Both the position numbers and the translations under genes were made by a program. 24,495 nucleotides of DNA, taken from positions 14,819 through 39,313 of the forward strand of contig QZLH01000783.1 in NCBI GenBank assembly GCA_003833135.1, given 5' to 3'. This DNA comes from Oehlia diaphana. Its lineage: Eukaryota; Glomeromycota; Glomeromycetes; Glomerales; Glomeraceae. Position 1 is the first letter of the stretch; each line of letters begins with the position of its first letter. The notes under the pieces were generated by a model. It saw only the letters and a program-made list of their open reading frames with translations. It searched no databases and was not told the DNA's origin. Below, piece by piece: positions 22,850-24,495 of this stretch.

Positions 22850-23821
22850 ACGTTTTACATAATAACTCGGCATCCAATGATCGTAAAAAGATGCATCATA
22901 GCTCGTTGGAATCATCTTATAACGACGAGTCGAATGGTGATTAGATCATCTTTCCACGATCACTGGATACCGAGATATTGAGCGAAACGTCAAAAATTGG
23001 CATTTTGTATTTTGCGATACTGCACCGTTTAACGTTTCACTTAATAACTCGGCATCCAATGATCATAAAAAGATGCACCATAGCTCGTTGGAATCGTCTC
23101 ATAACGACGAGTCGAATGGTGATTAGATCGTCTTTTTATGATCACTGGATGCCGAGATAATAGGCGAAACGTCAAACGGCGCAGTATCGCAAAATACAAA
23201 ATGCCAATTTTTGACGTTTCGCTCAATATCTCGGTATCCAGTGATCGTAGAAAGACAATCTAACCACCATTCGACTCATCATTATGAGACGATTCCAACG
23301 AGCTATGGTGCATCTTTCTACTTTGCTATAGTTTACGGCCAAGCCTCCCTCTACCTCTTATGAGGCATCCTCAGGCAAGTGTCCTATCATCTTCCATGGG
23401 CAACCATTTTTAACTGAGTACTTAATTCCTCAGGTAACAGCATCACTTTTAGAAGACATTCCCCATCGGGCCACTTTTAAGGCTGATCTGAAGCTAGGAA
23501 CACGCCGCCTACTCATCCTGTATCCATTGCATGATACTGGTACTCAATTTATTTTACGACCTTTAGAGAGCACCTACTTTCATGGAGGACTTTCGACAGG
23601 TAACATCAACTATCTAGTACCCTTCTATACCACCATTATAGGTACTAAGTCTCACTCAAAGGCCATTACAGCCTGCGATTACCTAGTGGTGCATCTTTCT
23701 ATGATCATTGGATGCCGAGTTATTAAGTGAAACGACAAACAGCGCAGTATCGCAAAATACAAAATGCCGATTTTTAACGTTTCGCTCAATATCTCGGCAT
23801 CCAGTGATCGTAGAAAGATGA
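22850..23821. repeat. Nested palindromic repeat cluster
   Basis: A unit of about 141 bp, itself an inverted repeat with ends ACGTTT...AACTCGGCATCCAATGATC and GATCACTGGAT(A/G)CCGAGAT...AAACGT, occurs at 22850-22990 (A), 23031-23171 (B), inverted at 23211-23320 plus 23702-23734 (A'), and as a truncated inverted copy at 23776-23821. The linker between A and B (CATTTTGTATTTTGCGATACTGC) returns as its reverse complement after B, so A-linker-B-linker'-A' is one large palindrome centred near 23101. Short ORFs through these copies are by-products. Transcription would give a long hairpin RNA. Confidence 0.8.
23321..23686. mobile_element. 366-bp insertion with 15-bp target-site duplication
   Basis: TGGTGCATCTTTCTA is at 23306-23320 and again at 23687-23701, and the interrupted palindromic unit resumes immediately after. 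The insert is clearly less AT-rich than its surroundings. It carries an open frame from 23332 through the right junction to 23730, with no recognised domain. Its last ~50 bp (about 23637-23686) match the inverted sequence at the right edge of the window (24445-24495). A variable-length duplication suits target-primed retroposition, but no poly(A) tail is seen. Confidence 0.6.
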
Positions 23822-24495
23822 TCCCCTAGGGTTGATCACCCTATCTCAGTGGTTAGTCACTGAGACCCTCATTAAGCCTGAGTATGGTGAGGTTGCAGGT
23901 TCAATTCCCATGATCACGGAAATAAAAAGAATTTTACTGCAGACGCTACAACCAATAGCGTGAAGGTACAGGGATTAGGGTAGTTGGACTGCATCATGGT
24001 GAATTAGTGTGTACGGTTAGGTCACACATTTCAACAAAAGGTCATGGTGTCCTTCTAACATTCTCTAAGAGATCATTGGTATGTGCGCAGTCCTGTCCTT
24101 GAGGTCATTTTTATACCTTGGAGGGCTTCCTTTCTGGGTGGTCACTCAATGATACCTCTTGGGGTCCAATGTGGCTAGATGGTCGTCCTAGATGGTAAAG
24201 CTAAGGGTGCAATGTCTTTGTGGTAGTTTGACCTTCTATTAGGTTCTAGACCAACCTTAGTGTTCGTGCACAGAATAGGTAGCATGGTTATGAGGTTCGA
24301 TTCTCCACTCTTTGGGTCCTGGCTGGTGATCCCTGGTGGTTGATACTCACCATAAGGGGTGATCCTGGATACTAGCCTGCTACTTCCTGTCTGAGTGGTC
24401 ACTACATAGTATACCACTTGGGGTTCACAACTGTACTATCAGTGCTAGGTAATCGTGGGCTGTAGTGGCCTTTAAGTGAGACCTCGTACCTAAAA
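23822..24495 (+). mobile_element. tRNA-like SINE-type repeat, partial at window end
   Basis: The head (about 23833-23920) looks like a degenerate tRNA: a D-arm stem TCTC/GAGA around AGTGGTTAGTCACT (box A-like), an anticodon-like stem CTCA/TGAG with loop TTAAGCC, and a box B-like GGTTCAATTCC (23899-23909). A second box B-like GGTTCGATTCT is at 24295-24305. Internal segments repeat directly: GTGGTCACT...CCTCTTGGGGTCCA (24137 on) against GTGGTCACT...CCACTTGGGGTTCA (24392 on). It interrupts the palindromic repeat copy ending at 23821. The element continues beyond the window, so its end and any tail are unseen. Confidence 0.5.

Noticed and set aside
22709..23226. Short ORFs on both strands through the palindromic units
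   Set aside because: The same peptide recurs with each repeat copy and appears on both strands. It follows from repeat structure, with no domain or start context.
24175..24417. Minus-strand 80-aa ORF at the right edge
   Set aside because: It lies in the SINE-like repeat across its internal duplications, with no recognisable domain.

Overview
The window looks like nuclear DNA from an early-diverging fungus, most likely an arbuscular mycorrhizal fungus of the Rhizophagus/Glomus type. Reasons: very AT-rich sequence, genes with many short GT-AG introns, fungal-type Set1 and Snf2/Sth1 proteins, and a FAR1/MULE-type transposase among palindromic repeats. The organism call is inference; no rRNA or organelle marker is present.

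Left half (1-14692), gene-rich. (1) A minus-strand SWI/SNF-RSC remodeler ATPase in 13 exons (1041-6542; QLQ-like, HSA, SNF2 ATPase, SnAC-like region, bromodomain). (2) A divergent plus-strand secretory cyclophilin in 5 exons (6880-7760). (3) A minus-strand WD40 protein in 12 exons (8354-10543), most like a divergent RBBP4/MSI1-type histone chaperone. (4) A divergent plus-strand SET1 H3K4 methyltransferase in 7 exons (10702-14692; RRM, RS/RD-rich linker, Win motif, n-SET, SET, post-SET). Genes 1/2 and 3/4 are head-to-head pairs with 337 and 158 bp between start codons. Three of the four proteins act on chromatin. Genes 1 and 3 each need one small correction in an A/T homopolymer to stay in frame.

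Right half (14693-24495), repeat-rich. It holds short inverted-repeat elements with target-site-like direct repeats, a long AT-rich desert, and a striking tandem array (about 18193-19465). In that array a module of about 130 bp recurs nine to ten times. Each module is a mini-exon of about 48 nt followed by a complete-looking intron with GTAAGT, a TACTAAC-like branch point, a T-tract and TAG. Two hairpins per module, one over the 5' splice site and one around the branch point, keep their pairing through compensatory changes. The array is bracketed by polypyrimidine tracts and lies between two outward TACTAGTC inverted repeats 2.45 kb apart.

Farther right are a decayed MULE transposase (one frameshift, three apparent C-to-T nonsense changes), a nested palindromic repeat cluster split by a 366-bp insertion with a 15-bp target duplication, and a tRNA-like SINE-type repeat running off the window end. 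The intron/mini-exon array is the best candidate for something not previously described, although tandem exon-intron architecture is reported for SP7-like effector genes of Rhizophagus.
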